From a virus, in IMG/VR virus record IMGVR_UViG_3300005856_000023, positions 62,001 to 126,000 of that record: a stretch of DNA of 64,000 nt; one strand, 5' to 3'. A model generated the notes under the pieces. It saw only the letters and a program-made list of their open reading frames with translations, searched no databases and was not told where the DNA came from. Positions 1-8,322 of the stretch are shown here, one piece after another; position 1 is the stretch's first letter; every line of letters starts with the position of its first letter. A program made the translations under genes and the position numbers.

Positions 1-432
1 AATGGAATATTATCTTTTGCTGTCATGGATTTACTTATTAAAATTATAAAGGAACAAAAAAGAAAATCTATTGTTTTAAAAAAGAGGAAACCGATCATAC
101 ATTTATTAAATTACGTTGATATACTCAATTTCAATCTCAATAGTAACAAAGTTGACATTACCCTTTTCTCAAAAAATAACTACAAAACAAAATTAGTATA
201 TAACTTGTATTTATACCGAACAAGACCCTTTAAGGACTTTGTTTATAAAGATAGTCTAAAAGTTATTGAACGTGAAAACTTATGCATCATTAGATTTGAA
301 TATGATTATACTACTATAGTACAGCTAAAGAATGTAAATTTAGCCGCTATGGTAATGCATATACTTGAGAAGAAAAAGAGTCGTGTGATAGATGAAAGTG
401 GTATAATATTTTATTGTGTATTTCTAATGTGA
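1..432 (+). CDS. Paralogue of the next gene, 5' end cut by window
   Basis: The frame is open from base 1, and its first residues (NGILSFAV) match residues 32-39 of the following gene, so the true start lies before the window. The visible part is about 143 residues, Lys/Ile/Leu-rich, with the shared stretches KKRKPI.HLLNY, FSKN.YK..L.YNLY and NLAAMVMHIL. No known domain was recognised. With the gene at 494 it forms a tandem duplication separated by about 60 bp. The base composition is the AT-rich type of the core genome. A small regulatory or host-takeover protein is possible, but nothing shows this. Confidence 0.7.
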   Translation, partial: NGILSFAVMDLLIKIIKEQKRKSIVLKKRKPIIHLLNYVDILNFNLNSNKVDITLFSKNNYKTKLVYNLYLYRTRPFKDFVYKDSLKVIERENLCIIRFEYDYTTIVQLKNVNLAAMVMHILEKKKSRVIDESGIIFYCVFLM

Positions 433-479
433 TAAACATCACTGATAAGTTGTCGTTAGCTTACGTAGCTTAAAACAAT

Positions 480-493
480 CTAAATTTTTTTTT
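480..493 (+). promoter_or_regulatory. CTAAATTT start-linked box
   Basis: CTAAATTTTTTTTT ends directly at the ATG at 494. There is no Shine-Dalgarno site. This is one of 19 boxes with 14-15 nt spacing (see findings). Confidence 0.6.
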
Positions 494-1012
494 ATGAAAT
501 GTTTGTTATACGACTATAAATTAACCTTTACATTTAGAAACGATCATGTTACATTTTGTATTCATGTTTATGGTGATTATCAAGCCAATGAAATATTATC
601 TTTTGCTGTCATAGATTTATTTATTAAAATTATAAAGCAACAAAAAAGAAAACTTATTATTTTAAAAAAGAGAAAACCGATCTTACATTTGTTAAATTAC
701 ATTGATATGCTCAATTTCATTAGTAATGAATTTAACATTACCTTTTTCTCAAAAAATAAATACAAAGCAGAATTATTATATAACTTGTATTCATACCGAA
801 CAAAACCCTTTAAGGACTTTGGTCGTAAAAATGGTCTAAAAGTTATTGAAAACGAAAACTTTTGTGTCATTAGATTTGAATATGATTATGTTAATATAGT
901 AAAGCCAAAGAATGTAGATTTAGCCGCTATGGTAATGCATATACTTAAGAAGGAAGAGAGTGATGAGATAGATGTAAGTAGTATAATATTTTATTGTGTA
1001 CTTCTAATGTGA
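494..1012 (+). CDS. Hypothetical protein, tandem paralogue
   Basis: 172 residues. It is the full-length version of the family whose other copy ends at 432. The N-terminal 30 residues look beta-rich (MKCLLYDYKLTFTFRND), followed by a basic segment (KQQKRKLIILKKRKPI) and a helical C-terminus. No transmembrane segment or recognised motif. The ATG follows a start-linked box with no Shine-Dalgarno site. Function unknown; the gene itself is supported by the paralogue. Confidence 0.75.
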   Translation: MKCLLYDYKLTFTFRNDHVTFCIHVYGDYQANEILSFAVIDLFIKIIKQQKRKLIILKKRKPILHLLNYIDMLNFISNEFNITFFSKNKYKAELLYNLYSYRTKPFKDFGRKNGLKVIENENFCVIRFEYDYVNIVKPKNVDLAAMVMHILKKEESDEIDVSSIIFYCVLLM

Positions 1013-1043
1013 TAAGCATTTTTTTATACGTTTTACAATCTGT

Positions 1044-1057
1044 CTAAATTTAGTGAT
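1044..1057 (+). promoter_or_regulatory. CTAAATTT start-linked box
   Basis: CTAAATTTAGTGAT immediately precedes the ATG at 1058, and there is no ribosome site between. It probably heads the 1058-3728 virion-type gene run. Confidence 0.65.
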
Positions 1058-1786
1058 ATGATTATAATCCCTTTTAGAAAGAACATTTCCGTTATCAATT
1101 TAATTCCATCACCAAAATATGGTTCTGCAATATTGTTTTATATTATTCCATTAAACAAAGAATTGAGTAGTATAACTGAAAGACAGTACGAAGAAAAAAT
1201 CGTCGATTCGGTTAATGCAAAAATAAGAGAATTCAGGCCAATAAATTTCATCGGAGCAAATATAATCAAGAAACCGATAAGAGATGTGTTCATTGAATTA
1301 GCTGAATTCATGAATAAAGAAGCAGGAACATTTGAACTACCAATTACAATTAAAAACATTATGTTTAAAATGATTAAAAGTGGAAACACATTCACTATAA
1401 TAACAACAGATAAAGATGGTAATGTAAAAGATTTTACTGATCAGATAGTTGTTGACACATCAGTAATTGTCAATAAAATAAATCAGTTGCTAGCAAATCT
1501 TGATAGTGATCAATCAAATAACAATATGTCAGCAAATCAATTGGATACAATTATAAAATTGTTGGAAAGGTTAAACTTAACTATGGAAAAGATAAACAAT
1601 AATCTAGAAAAGATTTTAGCTAATAAGGAAACAATTGGATATGAGATTGCGAAAGAGACATCACCTATTGAACTTGTTACAAATGTAGAGAAAGATAATC
1701 AAAAAGATATTGCTCAAGATGATATTAGTTTATTCCAAGATCAATTAGATTTACAAAACATTAGTGTTAATGATCTACTATCATAA
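1058..1786 (+). CDS. Hypothetical protein with helical C-terminal half
   Basis: 242 residues. The N-terminal 130 residues look mixed alpha/beta. Residues about 130-200 are Asn/Leu/Lys-rich and probably coiled-coil (repeated ..LLANL..., LLERLNLTMEKINNNLEKIL). The tail is acidic and ends in NDLLS. First gene after a start-linked box, followed at close spacing by two probable virion genes, so a structural or assembly role is plausible by context only. No family recognised. Confidence 0.7.
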   Translation: MIIIPFRKNISVINLIPSPKYGSAILFYIIPLNKELSSITERQYEEKIVDSVNAKIREFRPINFIGANIIKKPIRDVFIELAEFMNKEAGTFELPITIKNIMFKMIKSGNTFTIITTDKDGNVKDFTDQIVVDTSVIVNKINQLLANLDSDQSNNNMSANQLDTIIKLLERLNLTMEKINNNLEKILANKETIGYEIAKETSPIELVTNVEKDNQKDIAQDDISLFQDQLDLQNISVNDLLS

Positions 1787-1821
1787 TTTTTTTATAGAAT
1801 GTTAGCTGTTATGACAGCACT

Positions 1822-3000
1822 TTGAGAATGCTTAAGAGATTAAGATTACACGATGATAAGATTATTGCTCACAGATACTATCAGAATTACTATGAGCTAT
1901 TACTCTCTTACTTACCCTATGTTAAAAGAGTATTTGCAAGACTTTATATGCCTTACATACAAGCAGCATCTTCTAACAGAGCCTATTTAAATCTTAATTT
2001 ACCAACTGTTGCAGATATTTTGGAAAATAGTTTATATAATACTGTTGTAGATAATTCAACAGAAATAAAAACTGGAATGGTTCAATCTCCATATGCATTA
2101 ACAGGTATACAATACCTAACTATAGATGATTTTCCAATCTATTTAATTGATACAAATATTGCTGCAAATCCTTTACGTATTTCTGATTCAACTGTATCCT
2201 ATGATAATAATTCAACAATGATGCTGTTACGCAAATTCCCTAAAGATGATTATACCTTCAATATATTTCCTGGTATCAAATCCTTTCTTGATTGTGTGAT
2301 AGAATTTTATGATGATACAAGCAACATTAGAAGATATAAAATCGTTGCCGAAAGTAAATATAATGCTCTCGGAGATAAGATTGATACGCTATACCAATGT
2401 ACAACAACTCTGCTAACCGATGAATTCTCACCTAGCATATATACCACAAGATATTTATATAATCAGAATGTAGATCGCATATTGGACACAGATACAAATC
2501 AGTTACTAGAGAATGCACTAACAATAATAAACAATGTTGATAAAGATTTCAAAACAGGCACTAGATTGTTTGGATATAAAAATGAAAGTATAGTTCTTGA
2601 TGCTTATGTTTTAACTCGTTTATTGGACTTAAGCTACAACAGTTATAATTTTAGTTCTTGGCCATATATTGATCAACCAACTATAGATGTTTTAATATCT
2701 ACGGCCAATGTCAAGTATGCAAACTTAGCTAATACAATTAGAAACTTAAATATAGACTTAGATAGCATAACATTATCGACATATTATATTTATCCTGTAA
2801 AACAGCATTATAGAAACTTTGTTGGAAACAGAATTAGTTTTGTTGAATCAATAATAGTACCTGATTTGATAAAATTAACTAGTTTATCTGTTTTGTTGAA
2901 TGTAGATGATCATGTGTCAGGTACAGATGCTATAACACCAAACATGAAGTATTGGTTCAAATTCATTCGTAGCATATACATAACAAAACTACTACAATAA
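1822..3000 (+). CDS. Hypothetical, probably virion-associated
   Basis: 392 residues, no family recognised. Starts with a basic stretch (MRMLKRLRLHDDK) and is rich in Tyr, Asn, Asp and Thr like many phage structural proteins, with no transmembrane segment. No start-linked box or clear Shine-Dalgarno site, consistent with an internal operon gene 35 bp after the previous stop. It lies just before a tail-tube-like gene, so a neck or tail role is a context guess. Confidence 0.65.
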   Translation: MRMLKRLRLHDDKIIAHRYYQNYYELLLSYLPYVKRVFARLYMPYIQAASSNRAYLNLNLPTVADILENSLYNTVVDNSTEIKTGMVQSPYALTGIQYLTIDDFPIYLIDTNIAANPLRISDSTVSYDNNSTMMLLRKFPKDDYTFNIFPGIKSFLDCVIEFYDDTSNIRRYKIVAESKYNALGDKIDTLYQCTTTLLTDEFSPSIYTTRYLYNQNVDRILDTDTNQLLENALTIINNVDKDFKTGTRLFGYKNESIVLDAYVLTRLLDLSYNSYNFSSWPYIDQPTIDVLISTANVKYANLANTIRNLNIDLDSITLSTYYIYPVKQHYRNFVGNRISFVESIIVPDLIKLTSLSVLLNVDDHVSGTDAITPNMKYWFKFIRSIYITKLLQ

Positions 3001-3020
3001 CATGTGAGCATGTTATTTAT

Positions 3021-3728
3021 ATGGTTAGCTGGCTTATTGGTGTTGGAGACATAGGAGATGAAACAGATTTTGCAAAAATCAGGCAATACGGATTTGTTTA
3101 TGTTTTTAAATTGGGTTCAGGTAATAATCCAGTAGCAACAGAAATAAAAAACAATCTAAACGAGGTTTTATTCAAAACATTTCAGAGAATAACATTACCG
3201 GAATGGCCGCAACAATTTGCTACACAAGATGTATATACACTTAGAATAGAACAACCAGTTATAACTGGTATTGGTGAGCAATTTACTGTTGAATATTTAT
3301 CTGTTTTCAAAAAAGTAGGAGCGGATACAGCATACAATTTTGTAGTTAATAGTTTGCTAAAATGGAAGTATTATTTGGATACATCTATTGAGAAAGGTTG
3401 GATGCCACATACAATAGATCCCAGAGAGCGAACTGCTGTAATAGGATATGTTTTATTATCTCCTGATCTGAGTGAGATATGGGGCGGAGAAATATTCGGT
3501 GGATGTAATTTAACTGAAATTGATACAGGACATAGATATACGGCGGGACAAGTAGAGTTAGCTGTAGCAAGAGCTACATTTGAATTCACTGAGAGAATTC
3601 CATTATTAACTGCGATAAGAGGACAATTAAGAGACACTCTATTTAATCCTGATATAGATTATTTAGCAGATATCCAAAGAGTTATTGAGAAAGCAAAGTC
3701 TATATTCACATTTGCAGATCAGGGATAG
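3021..3728 (+). CDS. Tail-tube-like protein
   Basis: 235 residues. The layout resembles tail tube proteins of the T4 gp19 / beta-sandwich family. An N-terminal strand (YGFVYVFKLGSG) and RITLPEWP are followed by a central helix (ADTAYNFVVNSLLKWKYYL). The second half ends with an outer strand (VELAVARATFEFTERI) after WGGEIFGGCNLTEID, which recalls the 'GLWP..V' and final beta-strand layout of tubes. The call rests on pattern rather than a signature motif. A palindromic AACATG..CATGTT sits just before the start. Confidence 0.4.
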   Translation: MVSWLIGVGDIGDETDFAKIRQYGFVYVFKLGSGNNPVATEIKNNLNEVLFKTFQRITLPEWPQQFATQDVYTLRIEQPVITGIGEQFTVEYLSVFKKVGADTAYNFVVNSLLKWKYYLDTSIEKGWMPHTIDPRERTAVIGYVLLSPDLSEIWGGEIFGGCNLTEIDTGHRYTAGQVELAVARATFEFTERIPLLTAIRGQLRDTLFNPDIDYLADIQRVIEKAKSIFTFADQG

Positions 3729-3738
3729 TTTTTTTGCC

Positions 3739-3760
3739 AAAAAAAGCCCCGCGAGGGGGG
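3739..3760 (-). terminator. GC-rich hairpin terminator
   Basis: On the minus strand CCCC-TCGC-GGGG is followed by C and seven T, directly after the stop of the 3762-4064 gene. A T run also follows on the plus strand, so it may also stop the 1058-3728 transcript. It is much GC-richer than the surroundings and probably came with the accessory gene. Confidence 0.7.
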
Positions 3761-3761
3761 A

Positions 3762-4064
3762 TCAAGCTTTTTTGTGCTTAGCAATCAATTCACTCAATGT
3801 AAAACCATGTTGCGTGGGCTCTTGCTTGGCTTGCTTGAGTTCTTCCTTGGAGTCTTCCTTCTTGGAACCTTCTTGTTTGGAACCTTGACCAGGAATTGTT
3901 AAGATGATGATTTCTCCAACAAGCTCTAGAATCAGCTTTCTTCCCCTGGGTGGTCTTGGCGAAAATACAAACGTCTGCCCTGGATAAAGCCTACGCAATT
4001 CATCGATAATTTGCTTTGCTCTTTCCTTGCTAACTTTGTTGGCAAAGGTAATAAAGTATACCAT
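3762..4064 (-). CDS. Small accessory protein (moron-like)
   Basis: 100 residues. The first 60 form a compact alpha/beta-looking unit (MVYFITFANKVSKERAKQII...), and the tail is a highly charged Lys/Glu/Gln linker (about residues 58-85). GC content and codon use are higher than in neighbours. It has a strong AAGGAGGTGTAAC site before the ATG, its own promoter-leader (shared repeat) and its own terminator, making a self-contained unit on the opposite strand to its neighbours. Family not recognised. Confidence 0.7.
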   Translation of the reverse strand: MVYFITFANKVSKERAKQIIDELRRLYPGQTFVFSPRPPRGRKLILELVGEIIILTIPGQGSKQEGSKKEDSKEELKQAKQEPTQHGFTLSELIAKHKKA

Positions 4065-4183
4065 GTTACACCTCCTTAAAAGTTTTTCTTGTATATAAAT
4101 TTAGGCAGTTTTTTAACACATTCTTAAAGTGGATTATAAGCAAAAATTTCATGAATGAACTACAACATATAATAAACTACATT
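4062..4183. repeat. Cassette A, copy 1 (promoter-leader repeat, intact locus)
   Basis: On the minus strand it gives a CTAAATTTATATAC box (4091-4104), a short leader and AAGGAGGTGTAAC. On the plus strand it runs through TATAAG and into the first 33 bases of the gene at 4151. The same block recurs at 17397-17509 and 21071-21190, where the gene start is broken, so this is probably the source copy. Confidence 0.8.
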
Positions 4184-4564
4184 AACGAAGCAAAACAAGA
4201 CCTCGGTAAAACAAAAAAGATTATTGAACAACTACAAAATCGTATAGAGCAAATTCTCAACAAAGAGAAACTATCTACATTTGATTTACATCAACTTAGA
4301 ATATTTAGTGAATTGCTTGATAGCATAAACAATAGAGAAAACAACATAAACAATGCTATCATAAAGAAGATTGAAGTATTGGTTAAATACTCAGAGCAAC
4401 TTGGCATATCTGCTTCCAGCTTGGATTTGAATGAATTGTTAAAAACAGAAAAGATTAATTTGTTTGTTGATAAGGATATAACAGATCCTAAAACTTTTAC
4501 TGAAGAGAGAATAAAGAACACAATCTTTGTGAATGATGATAATGAGGAAAATTTTACTGGCTAG
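4151..4564 (+). CDS. Coiled-coil hypothetical protein
   Basis: 137 residues, strongly helical and probably coiled-coil over residues 1-85 (INEAKQDLGKTKKIIEQLQNRIEQIL...), with an acidic C-terminus (NDDNEENFTG). A small terminase or scaffold-like role cannot be excluded, but no signature is seen. Upstream is TATAAG about 17 nt before the ATG, facing away from the accessory gene at 4064. Truncated copies of its 5' end occur in the island at about 17.5 and 21.2 kb. Confidence 0.65.
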   Translation: MNELQHIINYINEAKQDLGKTKKIIEQLQNRIEQILNKEKLSTFDLHQLRIFSELLDSINNRENNINNAIIKKIEVLVKYSEQLGISASSLDLNELLKTEKINLFVDKDITDPKTFTEERIKNTIFVNDDNEENFTG

Positions 4565-4572
4565 CAACATGA

Positions 4573-4587
4573 CTAAAATTATAGATT
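4573..4587 (+). promoter_or_regulatory. CTAAAATT start-linked box
   Basis: CTAAAATTATAGATT lies directly before the ATG at 4588, a 15-nt spacing variant. Confidence 0.55.
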
Positions 4588-5805
4588 ATGGATTTGTTAA
4601 ACAGCTTTGTAAACAATTGGAATACGAAAATATTTTATGCTCACAATATGAGTTCATTTGACAAGTATGTTCCTGAGAATGTATTCAAAGAATTGGGAAT
4701 TGGTTATCTCATATCATTGGGAACATATCTATCAAGTAAAGTGGATTTAAACACCTTCATAACAATTATTAAAAATCTTGAGAAATTACCGTATGCAGCT
4801 ATTTATATTGACAGTGGCGGATTTCAGTACATAAAAGGTAAACTAACAAAAAAAGATATTGATAGCCATATTAAAGTTTATTTTGAGTTAATTGACTATA
4901 TAGATGCTCAATACAAGCAACAAAACATATCCAAACCAATCTTCATATTCAGCTTGGATATTCCTGCATGCAGAGCTAACAATACAGATGATGTTGTAGA
5001 TGAACAAACAAGTATTAGCGCATCATATGATGTCTACTCAGAAATTGCTAGAAGATTTAAGGAATATGAAACTCAAAGACAATTTATAATAACCGTATTA
5101 CATTTTTCACCAAGTATAGTCTATCAAAATTGGAAGCAAATATATCAACTTCCAAATTTGAATATGGCTCAGTATGTAGCAACTGGATCATCATGGTGGA
5201 TGCACAAAAAGCCAATTTCAGTCGGAGCATATAATGTCTTACATTACTGTTTATTAAGAGCAAACGGATTTAAAAACATAAAATTATACCATATACTAGG
5301 AACAAAAAGCTTGGATAGGTTATATCCTTCTTATGATGTGCTAACAATGTATAACATAAGTATAACACATGATACAACACCATATACTTATTACAGACCA
5401 TTACTAGTTCCCATCTACAATAAAAAGACGAATAGATATAATGTAACAAAATTGGATATACGTAGCAATAAACTACAGTTAATCAAAATTGTCGATGAAT
5501 TGCTCGGAGATAATGTTGCAAAATGGGTTGAAAGTATGTTTGATGAGTTAAATGATTTGAGCAATGTCAAGCATATAACCAAAACAAAAAACATAAAAGT
5601 AAGTAAAATGATGTATGTATCTTTGCTTGATATTTTATCAACGTTATTGATAAACAAGGTTATTGATAAGATTGATAGAAGCATATACACAGAATTTAAA
5701 ATCAACAGAGATTATCAATTTAAATTATTGGAGTTAGCAGATCAGGACCCAGAGAAATTAGAACAATTATTATTGCCATATCTGGATAAGTTTATTGAGG
5801 ATTAG
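4588..5805 (+). CDS. dpdA: DpdA-like DNA guanine transglycosylase
   Basis: 405 residues. It has the tRNA-guanine transglycosylase hallmark IDSGGFQ (Asp75), which holds the base in TGT enzymes. A second conserved acidic site, FSLDIP (Asp124), and later HILGTKSLDRLYPSYDVL fit the TIM-barrel fold. Phage relatives without tRNA-binding domains (DpdA) exchange guanine in DNA for a 7-deazaguanine such as preQ0. QueE, QueC and a class II amidotransferase in this window would supply and tailor the base, supporting DNA rather than tRNA as substrate. The C-terminal 120 residues are lineage-specific. Start fixed by the box just upstream. Confidence 0.75.
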   Translation: MDLLNSFVNNWNTKIFYAHNMSSFDKYVPENVFKELGIGYLISLGTYLSSKVDLNTFITIIKNLEKLPYAAIYIDSGGFQYIKGKLTKKDIDSHIKVYFELIDYIDAQYKQQNISKPIFIFSLDIPACRANNTDDVVDEQTSISASYDVYSEIARRFKEYETQRQFIITVLHFSPSIVYQNWKQIYQLPNLNMAQYVATGSSWWMHKKPISVGAYNVLHYCLLRANGFKNIKLYHILGTKSLDRLYPSYDVLTMYNISITHDTTPYTYYRPLLVPIYNKKTNRYNVTKLDIRSNKLQLIKIVDELLGDNVAKWVESMFDELNDLSNVKHITKTKNIKVSKMMYVSLLDILSTLLINKVIDKIDRSIYTEFKINRDYQFKLLELADQDPEKLEQLLLPYLDKFIED

Positions 5806-5837
5806 TTTTTTTACTTTAAGATCAAAATAAAATCTGT

Positions 5838-5851
5838 CTAAATTTATATTA
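5838..5851 (+). promoter_or_regulatory. CTAAATTT start-linked box before a micro-ORF
   Basis: CTAAATTTATATTA precedes an ATG at the standard 14 nt although no long gene follows. The next 15 codons form a tiny basic ORF. Confidence 0.6.
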
Positions 5852-5896
5852 ATGAGAGTAAGGCTTAAAGTTCGCAAAGGTAAATGCTCGAAGTAA
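5852..5896 (+). CDS. Polybasic 14-residue micro-ORF
   Basis: ATG to TAA encodes MRVRLKVRKGKCSK, with seven Lys/Arg in 14 residues. It sits alone between the end of the DpdA-like gene and the convergent beta' gene, directly under a start-linked box. A real micropeptide, a leader, or a non-coding transcript start are all possible. The box position is the main evidence for translation. Confidence 0.4.
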   Translation: MRVRLKVRKGKCSK

Positions 5897-5953
5897 TCGG
5901 TTTGATCACTATTTTGACTATTTATATTTCTTATTTTTTTGCAAAAAACTAGC

Positions 5954-7321
5954 TTACGTTGCTATAACATATCCTGCTAGTGAATCATACAATATGTTAA
6001 CATTTAAACCTCCATGTGGAACAAATAAATGTTTTGTTACATCAAACTTATCATTTTTGCTATCAAGATAGAATAAGACAACTGTATCACCATCAGCATC
6101 TGCATTGTATCCTTCCCATACCAGTTGATTCATTTGTATTGCAAATCCATCGTATGCTCCAGCTATTTTGAATTGCATTGTAGAAGGCAAATGTAATACA
6201 GGTTGTCTCATAAGCAATACATAAACATCTTCTTTGTTTATTATCTCATCAATTATTTTTTTGATTGTTTCATCTACCTTTAAAGTTTGGTAGACATAAT
6301 CAATTCTTTCAGTTATATTACTTTGTTTCTGCTCAATTAGTTTGGATATGATTTTGTCCTCTAGCAACATGAAAGCACAAATATAAGGAACAACTACTTC
6401 ATTTGGTTTGATAGCAGGATTTCCAACCAAAACAGCCCTAGTGCTTAAATCAATTCTTCTACCTAGCGTTTTACCTCTAATTGGACCTGTTTTCTTTTTT
6501 ATGAAGGATGATATTATTTTATGCTCTATTTTGTATAGTTTATGTAACATATTACCATATATAAAGTATTTTGTAGATGTTTCATCTATATCAAGTTTCT
6601 TGTTTGCAGATAAGAGATCAAGATAATCTCTGTTGATCTCATGCAAATTTAAAACGGTTAGATTTTTACCAAATGCAATATTAATATCTCTGACTCCAGC
6701 AGGTAATACATTAATATATTCCACAAAAGCATTGTCAAAGCTAACATTGTTTCTGATGGCTTGTACTAGTTGTATGTTATCATTCAGTTTATTATAAATG
6801 AGCGATGAAACTTGTTCATATAAATCCAAATCCTGATCCAAATATAAACCTTTCTCCAAAGCAATTGAACCAAATTTATCAATCATTGTTTGTATGGACG
6901 CATTATATATCTTAGCAAGTAAATGAAGCCATATACCAAAAGGAGATAAAACCTTCTTCTCAATATACAAACCAAGTGATTTATCCTGTATACCATTATT
7001 CTCATCATAAGCATACATTCCAAATAAACTTTCATACCTATGAAGTATTAACAATATTAATGGATGTGGAACAGGAACATTCAATTTAATTTTACCGATT
7101 GTGTATGCTCTCATGTATGCAGGTTTAGATTCAACATTGCAAACAGGACAAATATATTTTGGTGGGCGAATTATATTGCAAGCACAAGTATAATCATATA
7201 CTGGACCAAATATAGTCTCACTAAATATACCTAATGGATGAAATCTCCACGTTAATCCATAATTTTCTGGCTTAATATTTGATCCCTCAAATATAAGTGG
7301 TTCTGTGATAAATAAACTCAT
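5954..7321 (-). CDS. RNA polymerase beta' subunit, N-terminal part
   Basis: About 455 residues. It carries the catalytic magnesium loop NADADGD near the C-terminus (the NADFDGD motif of all multisubunit RNA polymerases). Upstream are a four-Cys cluster (CACN..PPKYICPVC, zipper/zinc region) and GKTLGRRIDLSTRAVLVGNP, the R...D.S.R.VI...P switch-like motif. It ends just after the segment matching 'NNILSPANG...VLGLYYMT'. The rest of beta' is probably the 45594 gene, which starts where this one stops. The start at 7321 is preferred over 7339 because the box ends directly before it. Confidence 0.85.
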   Translation of the reverse strand: MSLFITEPLIFEGSNIKPENYGLTWRFHPLGIFSETIFGPVYDYTCACNIIRPPKYICPVCNVESKPAYMRAYTIGKIKLNVPVPHPLILLILHRYESLFGMYAYDENNGIQDKSLGLYIEKKVLSPFGIWLHLLAKIYNASIQTMIDKFGSIALEKGLYLDQDLDLYEQVSSLIYNKLNDNIQLVQAIRNNVSFDNAFVEYINVLPAGVRDINIAFGKNLTVLNLHEINRDYLDLLSANKKLDIDETSTKYFIYGNMLHKLYKIEHKIISSFIKKKTGPIRGKTLGRRIDLSTRAVLVGNPAIKPNEVVVPYICAFMLLEDKIISKLIEQKQSNITERIDYVYQTLKVDETIKKIIDEIINKEDVYVLLMRQPVLHLPSTMQFKIAGAYDGFAIQMNQLVWEGYNADADGDTVVLFYLDSKNDKFDVTKHLFVPHGGLNVNILYDSLAGYVIAT

Positions 7322-7336
7322 AACAAAAAAATTTAG
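7322..7336 (-). promoter_or_regulatory. CTAAATTT start-linked box
   Basis: CTAAATTTTTTTGTT ends at the ATG at 7321 (15 nt). The longer reading frame starting at 7339 would begin inside the box. Confidence 0.6.
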
Positions 7337-7427
7337 CATACGTGCAAATAACTACTATCTCAGTAGCAGACTATATAATAACAATTTTTGTTTAGTTTTT
7401 GATCATAGTTTTTGTTTATATAAGTAT

Positions 7428-7441
7428 ACAAAAAAATTTAG
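7428..7441 (-). promoter_or_regulatory. Orphan CTAAATTT box
   Basis: CTAAATTTTTTTGT is identical to the box before 60421 but is followed by ATA CTT ATA TAA rather than ATG. It may make a leader RNA for the beta' gene 100 bp downstream, or it may be the relic of a lost gene. Confidence 0.4.
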
Positions 7442-7453
7442 ATGATTTGTTCG

Positions 7454-8020
7454 TTATCTCAAGAGCAAATTATATATCACCGTAAATATAAGTTCTTTCT
7501 CTATTCTATTCCATTGAGCTATCTCGTAAACCATATTTATCAAATCCTGATTTGCAAAATCTATGATTTTACGTTCTTTGTTATAGTGATCGTGAACATC
7601 AATACACACTCTATCTAACCCAATAAAACTAACCCCGATATTGCAGTTAAAATTGTAATTCCATATCAGAATATCATAAATACAATCTAATATAAGCTTG
7701 TTTTGTTTCTCGTGACGCCAGGTTTTGTTACTATCAAAATAACTTAAACCGAATTCTGTGGGATTGTAGTACAAACAATTATGATAATTTAAAAGAGCGA
7801 TAATACTATTTACATTTTTTGGGAAATTATCTACAATCAATGACATAAGATGCAAACTGAAAGAATCTTTGAATTGATAATTATATTGCAATTTATACGC
7901 TGATTTATTACTGGATGTTATGTAAGTGTTGTAAAATACGCCGAACTTATAAACTCGATTTTGAAAATTACCAACAGTAAAATATCTTAATTGATTTGTT
8001 CTTGTGTGAATGAGTTTCAT
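7454..8020 (-). CDS. Hypothetical protein
   Basis: 188 residues from the ATG at 8020, which follows a start-linked box exactly; the longer frame from 8053 would be translated through the box. Rich in Asn, Tyr, Phe and Ile, with no transmembrane segment and no known motif. GVSFIGLDRVCIDVHDHYNKE is the most distinctive stretch. Its opening (MKLIHTRTNQLRYFTVGN) loosely recalls the starts of other small single genes here (MRLNLWSRKG, MKCLLYDYKL). Function unknown. Confidence 0.65.
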   Translation of the reverse strand: MKLIHTRTNQLRYFTVGNFQNRVYKFGVFYNTYITSSNKSAYKLQYNYQFKDSFSLHLMSLIVDNFPKNVNSIIALLNYHNCLYYNPTEFGLSYFDSNKTWRHEKQNKLILDCIYDILIWNYNFNCNIGVSFIGLDRVCIDVHDHYNKERKIIDFANQDLINMVYEIAQWNRIEKELIFTVIYNLLLR

Positions 8021-8034
8021 GCAAAAAAATTTAG
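8021..8034 (-). promoter_or_regulatory. CTAAATTT start-linked box
   Basis: CTAAATTTTTTTGC ends at the ATG at 8020. Confidence 0.6.
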
Positions 8035-8322
8035 ATATGTTTTTTTTGCTCATAACAATAACATAAGATAAAGTAGCAACGACTGCGGCAAATGCTTTTC
8101 ATTTGGACGATTCTCTATCATAGGCGGAAGTGAGTTAAATTTATAATTTCGATGTAACAATTGAAATCAACACACGTAGCAAAAAATTAGACTATTTTTT
8201 GTTACTTAATCAAAATACAAATAATCTCACTGATCAATAACATACTCGCTTTTCTTCTATCCAAACCAGATTGTTATTGCTATAGTAACGAACTTTTACT
8301 AATTTACTTAGACAGTTTTTGT
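8035..8322. other. Non-coding gap before nrdA 3' end
   Basis: About 290 bp, AT-rich, with no reading frame, tRNA shape or strong hairpin recognised. It separates the RNR gene from the gene ending at 7454, both leftward. Confidence 0.4.

Noticed and set aside
6408-6626. Plus-strand frame opposite the beta' N-part
   Set aside because: Antisense shadow of a conserved region; no signals.
5954-7321. An intein inside the beta' N-part catalytic loop
   Set aside because: NADADGD continues straight into the expected beta' sequence with no insertion; the Hint domain belongs to the other beta' set.
8035-8322. Box-like CTAATTTTTTGC on the minus strand in the gap before nrdA's 3' end
   Set aside because: The core lacks the third A, and the downstream codons contain no ATG or open frame.
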